DNA from: Lachnospiraceae bacterium UBA5902 | GTDB lineage: Bacteria; Bacillota; Clostridia; Lachnospirales; Lachnospiraceae | Reading direction: 5' to 3' | Assembly: GCA_002431865.1 (NCBI GenBank) | Contig: DJEI01000054.1 | Location: forward strand, 1,252 to 19,554 | Length of the DNA stretch: 18,303 nt | In this document: one piece after another, positions 1-8,708 of the stretch | Numbering within the stretch: the stretch's first letter is position 1 | How the letters are laid out: every line of letters begins with the position of its first letter | Translations under genes and position numbers: made by a program | Notes under the pieces: model-generated | Database searches by the model: none | The model's input: only the letters and a program-made list of their open reading frames with translations | What the model was told of the DNA's origin: nothing

Positions 1-51
1 GAGCTCGCATACAAGGGCGAGATCCCGGGTGTTAAGAAAGCATCCTGGTAA
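1..51 (+). CDS. rpsN: 30S ribosomal protein S14 type Z, C-terminal end (partial)
   Basis: Only the last 16 residues and the TAA stop are in the window. They read ELAYKGEIPGVKKASW, which matches the very conserved C-terminus of the short zinc-binding S14 of Firmicutes. The CxxC zinc motifs lie upstream, outside the window. S14 belongs to the 30S head. Its position directly before rpsH is the normal spc operon order (rplE-rpsN-rpsH). The 53-nt spacer to rpsH holds a small CGGC/GCCG hairpin and the rpsH ribosome binding site. Identification rests on the short tail plus synteny. Confidence 0.9.
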   Translation, partial: ELAYKGEIPGVKKASW

Positions 52-104
52 TAAACGGCGGAAAAGCCGAATAGGATATCGCACAGAAAAGGAGAAATTA
101 CATT

Positions 105-506
105 ATGTCTATGAGTGATCCGATCGCTGATATGCTTACAAGAATCCGTAATGCAAATACTGCAAAACATGATACAGTAGATATACCTGCTTCTAAGATG
201 AAGCTGGCGATTGCAGACATTCTCCTCAAGGAAGGTTATGTCAAGGCAGTTGACGTTGTTGAGGAAGGAAACTTCAAGACAATCAAGATTACACTTAAGT
301 ATGGTGCAAACAAGAACGAGAAGATCCTTACAGGTCTTAAGAGAATCTCTAAGCCAGGTCTTCGTGTATATGCATCAAAGGATGAGCTTCCAAAGGTACT
401 CGGTGGCCTCGGTACAGCAATCATCTCTACAAATAAGGGTGTATTAACAGATAAGGAAGCTAGAAAAGAAAATGTTGGTGGAGAAGTACTGGCTTTCGTA
501 TGGTAA
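105..506 (+). CDS. rpsH: 30S ribosomal protein S8
   Basis: 133 residues, the usual S8 length. It opens with [17 protein letters not shown], the family signature start, and ends [12 protein letters not shown], the typical S8 tail. S8 binds the central domain of 16S rRNA early in 30S assembly; in Escherichia coli it is also the translational repressor of the spc operon. The start at 105 is chosen over the in-frame ATG six bases later because GGAG at 91-94 sits 10 nt before 105 and would be too far from 111. It lies between rpsN and rplF in the spc operon. Confidence 0.97.
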   Translation: MSMSDPIADMLTRIRNANTAKHDTVDIPASKMKLAIADILLKEGYVKAVDVVEEGNFKTIKITLKYGANKNEKILTGLKRISKPGLRVYASKDELPKVLGGLGTAIISTNKGVLTDKEARKENVGGEVLAFVW

Positions 507-550
507 GTCGGGATTTTCCACAAGAGAATAATTAAGGAGGACAAGGCGAA

Positions 551-1090
551 ATGTCACGAATCGGAAGAATGCCTATCGCTATTCCGGCAGGCGTAACTGT
601 TGAGATAGCAGAAAATAATAAGGTGACTGTAAAGGGACCAAAGGGAACTCTTGAGAGAGTACTTCCAGCAGAGATGGAGATCAAGCAGGAAGGCGAAGAG
701 ATCCTCGTAAACAGACCAAACGACTTGAAGAAGATGCGTTCACTTCATGGTCTTACAAGAACTCTCATCCACAACATGGTAATTGGTGTAACTGAGGGTT
801 ATACAAAGGTTTTGGAAGTTAACGGTGTTGGTTACAGAGCAGCTAAGCAGGGTAACAAGCTGAACCTTGCACTTGGTTACTCTCATCCGGTTGAGATGAT
901 CGATCCGGACGGAATCACAACAACTGTAGATGGTAACAAGATCACTGTTAGCGGTATCGACAAGGAAAAGGTTGGCCAGTATGCTGCCGAAATCCGTGAG
1001 AAGAGAGCCCCAGAACCATATAAGGGCAAGGGTATCAAGTACGTTGATGAAGTTATCAGACGTAAAGTTGGTAAGACTGGTAAGAAATAA
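551..1090 (+). CDS. rplF: 50S ribosomal protein L6
   Basis: 179 residues, the standard L6 length, with the start [19 protein letters not shown] and the C-terminal L6 signature around [14 protein letters not shown] (about residues 154-167). L6 has two repeated alpha/beta domains and sits near the factor-binding region of the 50S subunit. AAGGAGG at 534-540 lies 10 nt before the ATG. It follows rpsH by 44 nt and precedes rplR by 17 nt, as in other spc operons. Nothing unusual was seen. Confidence 0.98.
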   Translation: MSRIGRMPIAIPAGVTVEIAENNKVTVKGPKGTLERVLPAEMEIKQEGEEILVNRPNDLKKMRSLHGLTRTLIHNMVIGVTEGYTKVLEVNGVGYRAAKQGNKLNLALGYSHPVEMIDPDGITTTVDGNKITVSGIDKEKVGQYAAEIREKRAPEPYKGKGIKYVDEVIRRKVGKTGKK

Positions 1091-1107
1091 TAAGGGAGTG
1101 AAAAGAT

Positions 1108-1476
1108 ATGATTAAAAAGGAATCAAGAAGTGCTATTCGTATTAAGAAGCATTTAAGAGTTCGTAACCGTTTTAGCGGCACTGCTGAAAGACCAAGACTT
1201 GCTGTATTCAGAAGTAATAATCATATGTACGCTCAGATTATTGACGATACAGTTGGTAACACTTTAGTGTCAGCTTCAACAGTTCAGAAGGACGTAAAGG
1301 ATCAGTTAGAGAAGACGAATGATGTAGCAGCAGCTGCTTATCTTGGCAAGGTAATTGCACAGAAGGCGCTTGACGCAGGCATCAAGGAAGTAGTCTTTGA
1401 CAGAGGCGGTTTTATATATCAGGGTAAGATTCAGGCTTTAGCAGATGCTGCTAGAGAAGCTGGTCTTGAATTCTAA
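1108..1476 (+). CDS. rplR: 50S ribosomal protein L18
   Basis: 122 residues, normal for L18. It has a basic N-terminus ([20 protein letters not shown]), the [20 protein letters not shown] core, and the C-terminal motif [21 protein letters not shown]18 binds 5S rRNA and helps place it on the 50S central protuberance. A GGGAG ribosome binding site precedes the ATG. Order and spacing (17 nt after rplF, 18 nt before rpsE) fit the spc operon. Confidence 0.98.
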   Translation: MIKKESRSAIRIKKHLRVRNRFSGTAERPRLAVFRSNNHMYAQIIDDTVGNTLVSASTVQKDVKDQLEKTNDVAAAAYLGKVIAQKALDAGIKEVVFDRGGFIYQGKIQALADAAREAGLEF

Positions 1477-1494
1477 TAGGGAGGAGAACAACAC

Positions 1495-2004
1495 ATGAAA
1501 CGTGAAATTATCGATGCTTCTAATTTAGAATTGGAAGATAGCGTAGTAAACATTAAGCGTGTCACCAAGGTTGTAAAAGGTGGACGTAACATGAGATTTG
1601 CTGCTCTTGTAGTTGTCGGAGATAAGAACGGACACGTAGGTGCCGGCTTAGGTAAGGCAGCTGAGGTCCCTGAGGCAATCCGCAAGGCAAAAGAGGATGC
1701 AATCAAGAAACTTGTAAAAGTTGATATCAATGAGAATGGAAGTATTCCATATGATTATACAGGTAAGTTCGGCAGCGCAAGCGTACTGCTGAAGTCTTCA
1801 CCAGAAGGTACTGGTATCATCGCCGGTGGTCCTGCACGTAAGGTGCTGGAGCTTGCTGGTTACAAGAATATCCGTACAAAGTCTCTCGGCTCTAACAACA
1901 AGCAGAATGTTGTTCTTGCTACAATCGAGGGCCTTAAGGCAATTAAGTCCCCTGAAGAGATTGCAAAACTCCGTGGTAAGTCTTTAGACGAGATTCTTAA
2001 CTAA
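1495..2004 (+). CDS. rpsE: 30S ribosomal protein S5
   Basis: 169 residues. The double-stranded RNA-binding-like N-terminal domain is visible as [19 protein letters not shown] followed by the [14 protein letters not shown] loop (about residues 43-56); the C-terminal domain contains [17 protein letters not shown]5 lies at the mRNA entry side of the 30S subunit and affects decoding accuracy. GGGAGGAG lies just before the ATG. Its stop codon overlaps the start of the AAGGAGG that serves rpmD, so the two genes are likely to be translated in a coupled way. Confidence 0.98.
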   Translation: MKREIIDASNLELEDSVVNIKRVTKVVKGGRNMRFAALVVVGDKNGHVGAGLGKAAEVPEAIRKAKEDAIKKLVKVDINENGSIPYDYTGKFGSASVLLKSSPEGTGIIAGGPARKVLELAGYKNIRTKSLGSNNKQNVVLATIEGLKAIKSPEEIAKLRGKSLDEILN

Positions 2005-2018
2005 GGAGGTAATTTGAG

Positions 2019-2201
2019 ATGGCAGATAAGGTAAAAGTAACATTAGTAAAGTCACCAATCGGTGCAATTCCTAAGCATAGAGCAACTGTGAAAGCACTTG
2101 GTCTTACAAAGATGCATAAGACTGTTGAACTTCCAAACAATGATGCTACAATGGGAATGGTACAGCAGGTTCGTCACTTAGTAAAAGTAGAAGAAGCTTA
2201 A
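2019..2201 (+). CDS. rpmD: 50S ribosomal protein L30
   Basis: 60 residues, the usual length of bacterial L30. The pattern [20 protein letters not shown], then [15 protein letters not shown], and [13 protein letters not shown] at the end covers the whole L30 fold. AAGGAGG at 2003-2009 overlaps the rpsE stop region and is well spaced to the ATG. L30 is a small 50S surface protein. It lies between rpsE and rplO, as expected. Confidence 0.97.
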   Translation: MADKVKVTLVKSPIGAIPKHRATVKALGLTKMHKTVELPNNDATMGMVQQVRHLVKVEEA

Positions 2202-2224
2202 TTTTGTTAGAAGGAGGAACAGTC

Positions 2225-2665
2225 ATGAATTTATCAAGTTTAAAGCCAGCTGAAGGCGCTGTATCAAGCGATAGCTTCAGAAGAGGCCGTGGACATGGTT
2301 CAGGAAATGGTAAGACTGCCGGTAAGGGCCACAAGGGTCAGAAGGCTCGTTCTGGAGCTCCAAGACCAGGCTTCGAAGGTGGACAGATGCCACTTTACAG
2401 AAGAATCCCTAAGAGAGGATTCACAAGCAGAAATCATAAGGAGATCGTTGCAATCAACCTTTCAGTTCTCGAGAGATTTGAAGATGGCGCAGAAGTATCT
2501 GTTGCTACATTGATCGAGGCAGGTGTTGTAAAGAACCCTAGAGATGGTGTTAAGATTTTAGGAAATGGAGAGTTGACTAAAAAGCTTACTGTTAAGGCAA
2601 ACGCATTCAGTAAGGCCGCTGCAGAGAAGATCGAAGCTCTTGGTGGAAAAGCAGAGGTGATTTAG
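2225..2665 (+). CDS. rplO: 50S ribosomal protein L15
   Basis: 146 residues, the normal L15 length. It begins [19 protein letters not shown], followed by the glycine- and basic-rich loop [20 protein letters not shown] (about residues 20-39) that threads into 23S rRNA, and the C-terminal globular domain with [23 protein letters not shown] 21 nt upstream would extend the frame, but AAGGAGG at 2211-2217 fits only the ATG at 2225 and the protein then starts like its family. The stop is one base away from the secY start. Confidence 0.97.
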   Translation: MNLSSLKPAEGAVSSDSFRRGRGHGSGNGKTAGKGHKGQKARSGAPRPGFEGGQMPLYRRIPKRGFTSRNHKEIVAINLSVLERFEDGAEVSVATLIEAGVVKNPRDGVKILGNGELTKKLTVKANAFSKAAAEKIEALGGKAEVI

Positions 2666-2666
2666 T

Positions 2667-3980
2667 ATGTTTAAAACCTTACGTGACGCTTTTAAGGTCA
2701 AAGAGATCCGCATGGGATTACTCTTTACATTCTTTGTCCTGATAGTCATCCGTTTTGGTTCATTGATCCCGGTACCGGGACTGAATACAGTCGCAATCAG
2801 GGAATATTTGGAGAGCGCGCTCGGTGATGCAAACAGCTTTCTGAGCTCGTTCACCGGTGGTTCCTTCACGCAGATGTCTATTTTTGCATTGAATGTAACA
2901 CCATATATTACTTCTTCCATAATTATCCAGCTTCTTACGATTGCCATTCCGGCATTGGAGGAGATGCAGAAGGATGGTGAGGACGGAAGAAAGAAGATTA
3001 CAGCTATCACAAGATATGTAACAATCTTTTTAGCGGTAATTGAGAGTCTTGGACTTGTCATCGGTTTCGACCGTGGAAATTATATGACAGTAACCGGACC
3101 ACTTGGATATCTGCTTGTTATCATTACATTGACAACAGGTAGTGCCTTTGTTATGTGGCTTGGTGAGCGCGTGACGGACAAGGGTGTTGGCAACGGTATT
3201 TCCATTATCCTGTTGATAAACATCGTATCCAGAATGCCAAGTGATTTTTCAGACTTATATACAAAGTTCATGAAGGGTCAGGATATTGTAGATCAGGTAA
3301 TCGCAGGTGCGATTATTCTGGCGGTTATACTTGTAACGACAATCCTGGTTGTTTTGTTACAGGGCGGAGTCAGAAAGATTCCGGTACAGCATGCACAGAA
3401 GGTACAGGGTAGAAGAATGATGGGCGGACAGCAGAGTCATATTCCTCTGAAGGTCAACACATCAAGCGTTATCCCGGTTATCTTTGCATCTTCTATTCTT
3501 TCCGTACCAATGGTTGTTGTGAACTTGTTCAACATCAACACCAGCGGCGTATGGGCAAAGATTTTAAGAGGTATGAACTCAAATTACTGGTTTAACCCTG
3601 CATATCCATGGGCAAGTATAGGTCTGATTATATACATCCTGTTGGTTGTATTCTTCGCATATTTCTATACATCGGTAACATTTAACCCGATGGAAGTAGC
3701 GAACAACTTAAAAAAGAGTGGTGGATTTATCCCAGGTATCCGTCCTGGTAAGCCGACACAGGATTACTTAAATAAAATACTGAATTACATTGTATTTATC
3801 GGTGCAGTTGGTCTGTTGATCGTTGCGGTCATTCCAATCGTCTTCAACGGAATGTTTGGTGCGGACGTATCGTTCGGTGGAACCTCGCTCATCATTATCG
3901 TAGGTGTAGTTCTTGAGACGATTGATCAGATCGAGTCTAAGATGATTGTACGAAATTATTCAGGATTCTTGAATGATTAA
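2667..3980 (+). CDS. secY: Preprotein translocase subunit SecY
   Basis: 437 residues, the normal SecY length. SecY is the channel of the Sec translocon in the cytoplasmic membrane and works with SecE, SecG, SecA and the ribosome. About ten hydrophobic segments are visible, the first near residues 16-36. The cytoplasmic loop motif RKIPVQHAQKVQGRRMMGGQ (around residue 237) and the later loop PMEVANNLKKSGGFIPGIRP are the strongly conserved C5 and C6 regions that touch SecA and the ribosome. It starts one base after the rplO stop, so translation is probably coupled. A strong hairpin lies 10 nt after the stop codon. Confidence 0.98.
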   Translation: MFKTLRDAFKVKEIRMGLLFTFFVLIVIRFGSLIPVPGLNTVAIREYLESALGDANSFLSSFTGGSFTQMSIFALNVTPYITSSIIIQLLTIAIPALEEMQKDGEDGRKKITAITRYVTIFLAVIESLGLVIGFDRGNYMTVTGPLGYLLVIITLTTGSAFVMWLGERVTDKGVGNGISIILLINIVSRMPSDFSDLYTKFMKGQDIVDQVIAGAIILAVILVTTILVVLLQGGVRKIPVQHAQKVQGRRMMGGQQSHIPLKVNTSSVIPVIFASSILSVPMVVVNLFNINTSGVWAKILRGMNSNYWFNPAYPWASIGLIIYILLVVFFAYFYTSVTFNPMEVANNLKKSGGFIPGIRPGKPTQDYLNKILNYIVFIGAVGLLIVAVIPIVFNGMFGADVSFGGTSLIIIVGVVLETIDQIESKMIVRNYSGFLND

Positions 3981-3990
3981 TGTCAATAAA

Positions 3991-4030
3991 AGGAAGCAGG
4001 AGTGTATCCTATGGGTACATTCCTATTCCT
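3991..4030 (+). promoter_or_regulatory. Strong two-part stem-loop between secY and adk
   Basis: Bases 3998-4009 (AGGAGTGTATCC) pair fully with 4013-4024 (GGGTACATTCCT) around a three-base loop, with two G-U pairs. Outside a small internal loop, AGGAA at 3991-3995 pairs with TTCCT at 4026-4030. It is not followed by a clear U-run, so it is a poor intrinsic terminator. It could be an RNA processing or stability element separating secY from adk levels. The function is inferred. Confidence 0.55.
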
Positions 4031-4097
4031 GGTTATAGGGAAATAAATTTTGTGGAAACAAAAAGCGTAGAAAAGAAAAGTATGGAGGGACAATAAT

Positions 4098-4739
4098 TTG
4101 AAGATTATTATGTTAGGCGCACCTGGTGCAGGTAAGGGAACACAGGCAAAGATGTTAGCTGCGAAGTACGGAATTCCACACATTTCGACTGGAGACATCT
4201 TCCGTGCCAATATCAAGAACGGTACAGAGCTTGGCGCAAAGGCAAAGGAATACATGGACAAGGGATTACTTGTTCCGGATGAGCTGGTTGTAGACCTGAT
4301 CATGGATCGTTTCAAGGCAGATGACTGCAAGAACGGTTACATCCTTGACGGATTCCCAAGAACCATTCCACAGGCAGAGGCACTTGACGCTGCTCTTGCT
4401 GCAAATGGCGAGAAGATCGACTATGCAGTCAACGTGGAAGTCCCAGATGAAAACATTGTAAATAGAATGTCCGGCAGACGCGCATGTGTAGGATGTGGTG
4501 CAACCTATCATATCGTATACAACCCAACAAAGGTAGAAGGTAAGTGTGACACTTGTGGCGCTGACCTGATCCTGCGTGATGATGATAAGCCAGAGACTGT
4601 CCTGAACCGTTTGAAGGTTTACCATGAGCAGACACAGCCTCTGATCGACTTCTATACAAAGAAGGGTGTCATCGTTGAGGTAGACGGAACAAAGGATATG
4701 AAGGACGTATTTGATGCGATTGTAGCTATTTTAGGTTAA
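4098..4739 (+). CDS. adk: Adenylate kinase (zinc-LID type)
   Basis: 213 residues. Adenylate kinase converts AMP and ATP into two ADP in the cytosol. The P-loop [10 protein letters not shown] is at residues 7-16, the AMP-binding region includes STGDIFR and DGFPRT, and the LID domain carries two CxxC pairs (CVGC and CDTC, near residues 131-153), the zinc-binding four-cysteine form common in Firmicutes. The start is TTG: GGAGGG at 4084-4089 is 8 nt upstream, no ATG fits, and the protein then starts [14 protein letters not shown] as in its family. It lies between secY and map, as in Bacillus. Confidence 0.97.
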   Translation: MKIIMLGAPGAGKGTQAKMLAAKYGIPHISTGDIFRANIKNGTELGAKAKEYMDKGLLVPDELVVDLIMDRFKADDCKNGYILDGFPRTIPQAEALDAALAANGEKIDYAVNVEVPDENIVNRMSGRRACVGCGATYHIVYNPTKVEGKCDTCGADLILRDDDKPETVLNRLKVYHEQTQPLIDFYTKKGVIVEVDGTKDMKDVFDAIVAILG

Positions 4740-4759
4740 TATCTGTATCGGAGTTCAAA

Positions 4760-5527
4760 ATGGCGATCATAATCAAAACAGAACATGAGATAGAGCTTAT
4801 GCGTAAGGCGGGAGAGATTCTCGCCAAAACGCATGAGGAATTGAAGAAAATTATAAAACCGGGCATATCCACATATGAGATTGACAGGTGCGGTGAGGAT
4901 TTTATCCGAAGCTGTGGATGCGAACCGTCGTTCCTGAATTATCAGGGATATCCGGCTTCCATCTGTGTCTCAGTCAATGATGAGGTTGTACACGGCATAC
5001 CGTCCAGGGAACGGATTTTGCAGGAAGGCGATATCGTAAGCCTCGATGCCGGAGTTATATACAAAGGATATCACTCGGATGCTGCAAGAACATATGGCGT
5101 CGGAACGATCGATTCCGAATCGGAGCAATTGATCGAGGTAACAAAGCAGAGCTTTTTTGAAGGGTTTGCACAGTGCCGGGCGGGCAATCATATAAATGAT
5201 ATATCCAAAGCGGTTTTTGGGTATGTTACGAAGAGAGGATATTCCGCCGTCCGCGATCTGGTTGGACACGGCGTCGGCGCATATCTCCATGAGGAACCAA
5301 ATGTGCCGAATTACCCGAAGTTCTTCAGAGGACCAAAGTTAAAACCAGGGATGGTCATAGCGATTGAACCGATGATCAACATCGGAAGCTATCAGGTTGG
5401 CTGGATGAATGATGACTGGACGGTCGTTACGATGGATGGCTCACGTTCCGCACATTATGAAAATACAGTACTGATAACTGAGGGAGATCCAGAGATCTTA
5501 TCACGTGCAGAGGGATTGGAATTATAA
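4760..5527 (+). CDS. map: Type I methionine aminopeptidase
   Basis: 255 residues. It removes the initiator methionine from new proteins. All five metal ligands of the family are present: D96 (SLDAG), D107 (HSDAARTYG), H170 (VGHGVGAYLHEEP), E203 (IAIEPMI) and E234 (HYENTVLIT). The protein lacks an N-terminal zinc-finger extension, so it is the short bacterial type. The ribosome binding site is weak (CGGAG, 6 nt before the ATG), which suggests lower translation than the ribosomal genes or coupling to adk 20 nt upstream. infA follows directly; no KOW-domain gene, found here in some Bacilli, is present. Confidence 0.97.
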   Translation: MAIIIKTEHEIELMRKAGEILAKTHEELKKIIKPGISTYEIDRCGEDFIRSCGCEPSFLNYQGYPASICVSVNDEVVHGIPSRERILQEGDIVSLDAGVIYKGYHSDAARTYGVGTIDSESEQLIEVTKQSFFEGFAQCRAGNHINDISKAVFGYVTKRGYSAVRDLVGHGVGAYLHEEPNVPNYPKFFRGPKLKPGMVIAIEPMINIGSYQVGWMNDDWTVVTMDGSRSAHYENTVLITEGDPEILSRAEGLEL

Positions 5528-5557
5528 TATAGATCAATAAATTAAGGAGGATATGAT

Positions 5558-5776
5558 ATGCCAAAGGCAGACGAAATCGAAATGGAAGGAACCGTATTGG
5601 AGAAGCTTCCAAACGCAATGTTTCAGGTAGAATTAGAGAATGGGTTGAAGGTACTTGCCCATATCAGTGGAAAGCTCAGAATGAATTACATTAAAATCCT
5701 TCCGGGCGACAAAGTAACAGTGGTTTTATCTCCATATGACCTTACAAAAGGAAGAATCACCTGGAGAGCAAAATAA
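5558..5776 (+). CDS. infA: Translation initiation factor IF-1
   Basis: 72 residues, the exact usual length. The whole S1-like OB fold is visible: [20 protein letters not shown], then [20 protein letters not shown], and [13 protein letters not shown] at the end. IF-1 occupies the A site of the 30S subunit during initiation. AAGGAGG at 5544-5550 precedes the ATG. It follows map and is separated from rpmJ by 83 nt that contain a likely promoter. Confidence 0.98.
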   Translation: MPKADEIEMEGTVLEKLPNAMFQVELENGLKVLAHISGKLRMNYIKILPGDKVTVVLSPYDLTKGRITWRAK

Positions 5777-5790
5777 ATTTTCATTTTCAC

Positions 5791-5819
5791 TTGCATTTCG
5801 CTATGAAAAATGGTATCAT
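5791..5819 (+). promoter_or_regulatory. Likely sigma-A promoter for rpmJ and the alpha operon
   Basis: TTGCAT at 5791-5796 and TATCAT at 5814-5819 are separated by exactly 17 nt. The -10 box matches five of six consensus bases and the -35 box has the TTG core. The predicted start near 5826 would give a short leader before rpmJ at 5860. An imperfect ATTTTCAT/ATGAAAAT inverted repeat overlaps it. Inferred from the sequence match only. Confidence 0.5.
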
Positions 5820-5859
5820 AGATTTTCGTAGCGGACTTTTTGGAAAGGAGAGTATTTTA

Positions 5860-5973
5860 ATGAAGGTTAGAGCATCAGTTAAACCAATTTGCGATAAGTG
5901 CAAAGTCATTAAAAGAAAAGGCAGTATTCGTATAATCTGCGAAAATCCAAAGCACAAACAGCGTCAGGGTTAA
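5860..5973 (+). CDS. rpmJ: 50S ribosomal protein L36 (zinc-binding type)
   Basis: 37 residues, starting [20 protein letters not shown] and ending NPKHKQRQG. The CCCH zinc ligands are C11, C14, C27 and H32, so this is the zinc-containing form. L36 is a small 50S protein near the peptidyl transferase region. An in-frame ATG upstream at 5791-range positions lacks a ribosome binding site, while AAAGGAG at 5844-5850 fits the start at 5860. It is preceded by a probable promoter and followed by a 307-nt structured leader before rpsM. Confidence 0.97.
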   Translation: MKVRASVKPICDKCKVIKRKGSIRIICENPKHKQRQG

Positions 5974-6280
5974 TTCGTGTTCGCGTATGTCATAAATGCC
6001 ATTTATGATAGAACATGGGTCATTGTTAGACATTAGGTCTTACAATCTGACAGGACAGTTGGAACAAGGTATGTAGGATGATAGCCCATCTATAACTATG
6101 CCTTGTATTTGTGCGTGTAATGGTATTCCACATTACATACCAACTTCGATTGACGCCACGCCGGTATTCGGGTGGACGACAACGGACATCAGCTCTTGGC
6201 TGGAGTTGATAAAAGCGGCTGGACACATAGCATGTGTCAAAAATTGTTTCATTAAGTTATTTTACGGAGGTATAACAAGA
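5974..6280 (+). promoter_or_regulatory. Structured leader RNA upstream of rpsM (candidate ribosomal-protein autoregulatory leader)
   Basis: This 307-nt gene-free stretch is full of helices. TCATAAAT 5990-5997 pairs with ATTTATGA 6001-6008. CAAGGTAT 6065-6072 can pair with ATGCCTTG 6101-6108, but the overlapping GGTATGTA 6068-6075 can instead pair perfectly with TACATACC 6134-6141, enclosing TGTAATG/CATTACA. CCAC-CCG 6156-6163 pairs with CGG-GTGG 6169-6175 around one bulge, CAGC/GCTG lies at 6190-6202, and GACACAT 6222-6228 pairs with ATGTGTC 6232-6238. rpsD (S4), the known alpha-operon repressor in Escherichia coli and autoregulator in Bacillus, lies two genes downstream. An S4-type leader is an inference. 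An alternative is only a processing region. Confidence 0.5.
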
Positions 6281-6649
6281 ATGGCTCGTATTTCAGGTGT
6301 TGATTTACCAAGAGAAAAGCGAATCGAAATCGGACTTACCTATATCTATGGTATAGGAAGAACATCAGCTACAAGAATTCTGAAAGAAGCAAACGTAAAT
6401 CCGGACACTAGAGTTCGTGATCTGACTGACGATGAGGTTAAGAGACTCAGCGAAGTTATCAACGAAACTCAGGTCGTAGAAGGTGATCTGCGTAGAGAAG
6501 TAGCTCTTAACATTAAGCGTTTACAGGAAATCGGTTGCTACCGTGGTATCCGTCATAGAAGAGGATTACCTGTTCGTGGACAGAAGACAAAGACAAATGC
6601 AAGAACTCGTAAGGGTCCTAAGAAGACAGTAGCAAATAAGAAGAAGTAA
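6281..6649 (+). CDS. rpsM: 30S ribosomal protein S13
   Basis: 122 residues, the normal S13 length, from [20 protein letters not shown] through [12 protein letters not shown] to the C-terminal tail [17 protein letters not shown]. The helix-two-turn-helix region and the basic tail that reaches the P-site tRNA are intact. S13 lies in the 30S head and bridges to the 50S subunit. The frame is open further upstream to 6098, but ACGGAGG at 6264-6270 and the family start fix the ATG at 6281. It is the first gene after the structured leader. Confidence 0.98.
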   Translation: MARISGVDLPREKRIEIGLTYIYGIGRTSATRILKEANVNPDTRVRDLTDDEVKRLSEVINETQVVEGDLRREVALNIKRLQEIGCYRGIRHRRGLPVRGQKTKTNARTRKGPKKTVANKKK

Positions 6650-6664
6650 TGGAGGTTCAGGTTA

Positions 6665-7063
6665 ATGGCTAAGAAAGTTACTACTAAGAAAGTGGCTAAG
6701 AAGCGTGTTAGAAAGAATGTTGATCGTGGACAGGCTCATATTCAGTCATCTTTTAACAATACAATCGTTACATTGACAGATGCCGAAGGTAATGCATTAT
6801 CTTGGGCAAGTGCAGGTGGACTTGGATTCAGAGGTTCCAGAAAGTCTACACCATATGCTGCACAGATGGCAGCAGAGACAGCTACAAAGGCAGCGCTTCC
6901 TTATGGATTGAAGTCAGTAGATGTTATGGTTAAGGGACCAGGTTCAGGTAGAGAGGCAGCTATCCGTGCACTCGCAGCCTGCGGTTTGGAAGTATTAAGT
7001 ATCAGAGACGTAACTCCGGTTCCACATAACGGATGTCGTCCACCAAAGAGAAGAAGAGTCTAA
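6665..7063 (+). CDS. rpsK: 30S ribosomal protein S11
   Basis: 132 residues. The N-terminal 18 residues are a lysine-rich tail, then [20 protein letters not shown] and the C-terminal motif [20 protein letters not shown] identify S11 without doubt. S11 is on the 30S platform and shapes the mRNA exit site. A GGAGG ribosome binding site overlaps the rpsM stop region, with 15 nt between the genes. It is part of the alpha operon. Confidence 0.98.
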   Translation: MAKKVTTKKVAKKRVRKNVDRGQAHIQSSFNNTIVTLTDAEGNALSWASAGGLGFRGSRKSTPYAAQMAAETATKAALPYGLKSVDVMVKGPGSGREAAIRALAACGLEVLSIRDVTPVPHNGCRPPKRRRV

Positions 7064-7083
7064 TAATAAGGAGGTACATGATA

Positions 7084-7677
7084 ATGGCAGTAGATAGAAC
7101 ACCTATTCTCAAGAGATGTAGATCCTTAGATATGGATCCAGTCGTTCTCGGTGTAAATAAGAAGTCAAGAAGAAAATTGACTAGAGCAAACAGAAAAGTA
7201 AGTGAGTACGGTTTACAGCTTCGTGAGAAGCAGAAGGCTAAGTTTATTTATGGTATGCTTGAGAAGCCTTTCCGTAACTTATATGTAAAGGCAGAGCGTA
7301 TGCCGGGTCTTACAGGACCAAACCTTATGATCCTTCTTGAGTCCAGACTGGATAACGTAGTTTTCCGTATGGGATTTGCAAGAACAAGACGTGAGGCTAG
7401 ACAGATCGTTGATCACAAGCATGTACTGGTTAATGGCAAGTGCGTAAATATTCCTTCATACAGAATCAGTGCTGGTGATAAGATTGAAATTAAAGAGAAG
7501 AGCAAGTCTCTTCAGGGATTTAAGAATATCGTAGAGGCAAACGCAGGCGTTGTTACTCCAGCCTGGATGGAGTCAGACGTTGAGACATTGACAGGAACTG
7601 TTAAGGAGCTTCCACTCAGAGAGCAGATTGACGTACCTGTAAACGATACACTTATCGTCGAGTTGTACTCTAAGTAA
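7084..7677 (+). CDS. rpsD: 30S ribosomal protein S4
   Basis: 197 residues. The N-terminal region [19 protein letters not shown] has a single cysteine, so this is a zinc-free S4. The S4 RNA-binding domain spans about residues 87-150 ([20 protein letters not shown], then [19 protein letters not shown]). S4 starts 30S assembly on 16S rRNA and is an autogenous regulator in several bacteria. The ATG at 7084 is chosen because AAGGAGG at 7068-7074 is 9 nt upstream; the in-frame ATG at 7078 is too close. Its place between rpsK and rpoA is typical of Clostridia, unlike Bacillus subtilis where rpsD is separate. Confidence 0.97.
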   Translation: MAVDRTPILKRCRSLDMDPVVLGVNKKSRRKLTRANRKVSEYGLQLREKQKAKFIYGMLEKPFRNLYVKAERMPGLTGPNLMILLESRLDNVVFRMGFARTRREARQIVDHKHVLVNGKCVNIPSYRISAGDKIEIKEKSKSLQGFKNIVEANAGVVTPAWMESDVETLTGTVKELPLREQIDVPVNDTLIVELYSK

Positions 7678-7737
7678 TTCGCGTAAGTAAAGGGTTTGTA
7701 GCTAAGTAACACCAGTTATCCAGAAGGAGGGTCAGTA

Positions 7738-8694
7738 GTGTTTGAATTTGAAAAACCTAGAATTGAAATCGCAGAGATTTCAGACGATAACAAATATGGT
7801 AAGTTTGTAGTAGAGCCATTGGAAAGAGGCTATGGTATTACACTTGGTAATTCACTTCGTAGAATTATGTTATCATCTCTTCCGGGAACTGCAGTTAGTC
7901 AGGTTAAGATTAAGGGCGTTCTGCATGAGTTCTCATCTCTTCCAGGTGTAAAGGAAGATGTGACAGAGATCGTGATGAATATCAAGGATCTCTGCATCAA
8001 GAACAATTCTACAACAAATGAGCCTAAGGTTGCATATATTGATGCTTCAGGTGATAAGGTTGTGACGGCTGGTGATATTCAGGTAGATGCAGATCTTGAG
8101 ATTTTGAATCCGGATTTGGTAATCGCAAATTTGAGCGGTCCGGAAGCAAAGTTGGAGATGGAGCTTCTGATCACAAACGGCAGAGGTTACGTTGGATCTG
8201 ACAAGAACAAAGGTCTTGATTCATCTATTGATGCAATCGCTGTTGATTCTATCTATACACCTGTAGAACGTGTAAATCTGACAGTTCAGAACACACGTGT
8301 CGGACAGGTTACAGATTATGACAAGCTTACACTTGATGTATTTACAAATGGTACATTGGCACCAGACGAGGCTGTCAGCCTTGCTGCGAAGGTGCTCAGT
8401 GAGCATTTGAATCTCTTCATCGATCTTTCAGAGAATGCTAAGTCTGTTGACGTTATGGTAGAGAAGGAAGACGATCAGAAGGAAAAGGTACTTGAGATGA
8501 GTATCGACGAACTGGAGCTTTCCGTTCGTTCTTATAACTGCTTGAAGAGAGCAGGTATTAATACAGTTGAAGAATTGACAAATAAGACTCCGGACGATAT
8601 GATGAAGGTTCGTAACCTTGGTCGTAAGTCTCTCGATGAAGTTTATGCTAAATTAAAAGAACTTGGTTTGTCACTTCGTACTGGTGATGAGTAA
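7738..8694 (+). CDS. rpoA: RNA polymerase alpha subunit
   Basis: 318 residues. The N-terminal dimerization domain contains the conserved stretch [20 protein letters not shown] (about residues 31-50), which nucleates polymerase assembly. A charged linker (about 240-250) leads to the C-terminal domain with [17 protein letters not shown] and [12 protein letters not shown], the helix-hairpin-helix surface that binds UP elements and activators. The start is GTG at 7738, 7 nt after AAGGAGG at 7724-7730. The gene follows rpsD by 60 nt and precedes a structured spacer before rplQ. Confidence 0.98.
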   Translation: MFEFEKPRIEIAEISDDNKYGKFVVEPLERGYGITLGNSLRRIMLSSLPGTAVSQVKIKGVLHEFSSLPGVKEDVTEIVMNIKDLCIKNNSTTNEPKVAYIDASGDKVVTAGDIQVDADLEILNPDLVIANLSGPEAKLEMELLITNGRGYVGSDKNKGLDSSIDAIAVDSIYTPVERVNLTVQNTRVGQVTDYDKLTLDVFTNGTLAPDEAVSLAAKVLSEHLNLFIDLSENAKSVDVMVEKEDDQKEKVLEMSIDELELSVRSYNCLKRAGINTVEELTNKTPDDMMKVRNLGRKSLDEVYAKLKELGLSLRTGDE

Positions 8695-8708
8695 AAAATA
8701 AGCACATA

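Noticed and set aside
6035..6056. Promoter upstream of rpsM (TTGTTA and TACAAT)
   Set aside because: The boxes are only 12 nt apart, too close for a sigma-A promoter, and no -35 fits the TACAAT at normal spacing.
6098..6280. N-terminal extension of rpsM
   Set aside because: The frame is open upstream only by chance through the structured leader; the ribosome binding site and family start put the ATG at 6281.
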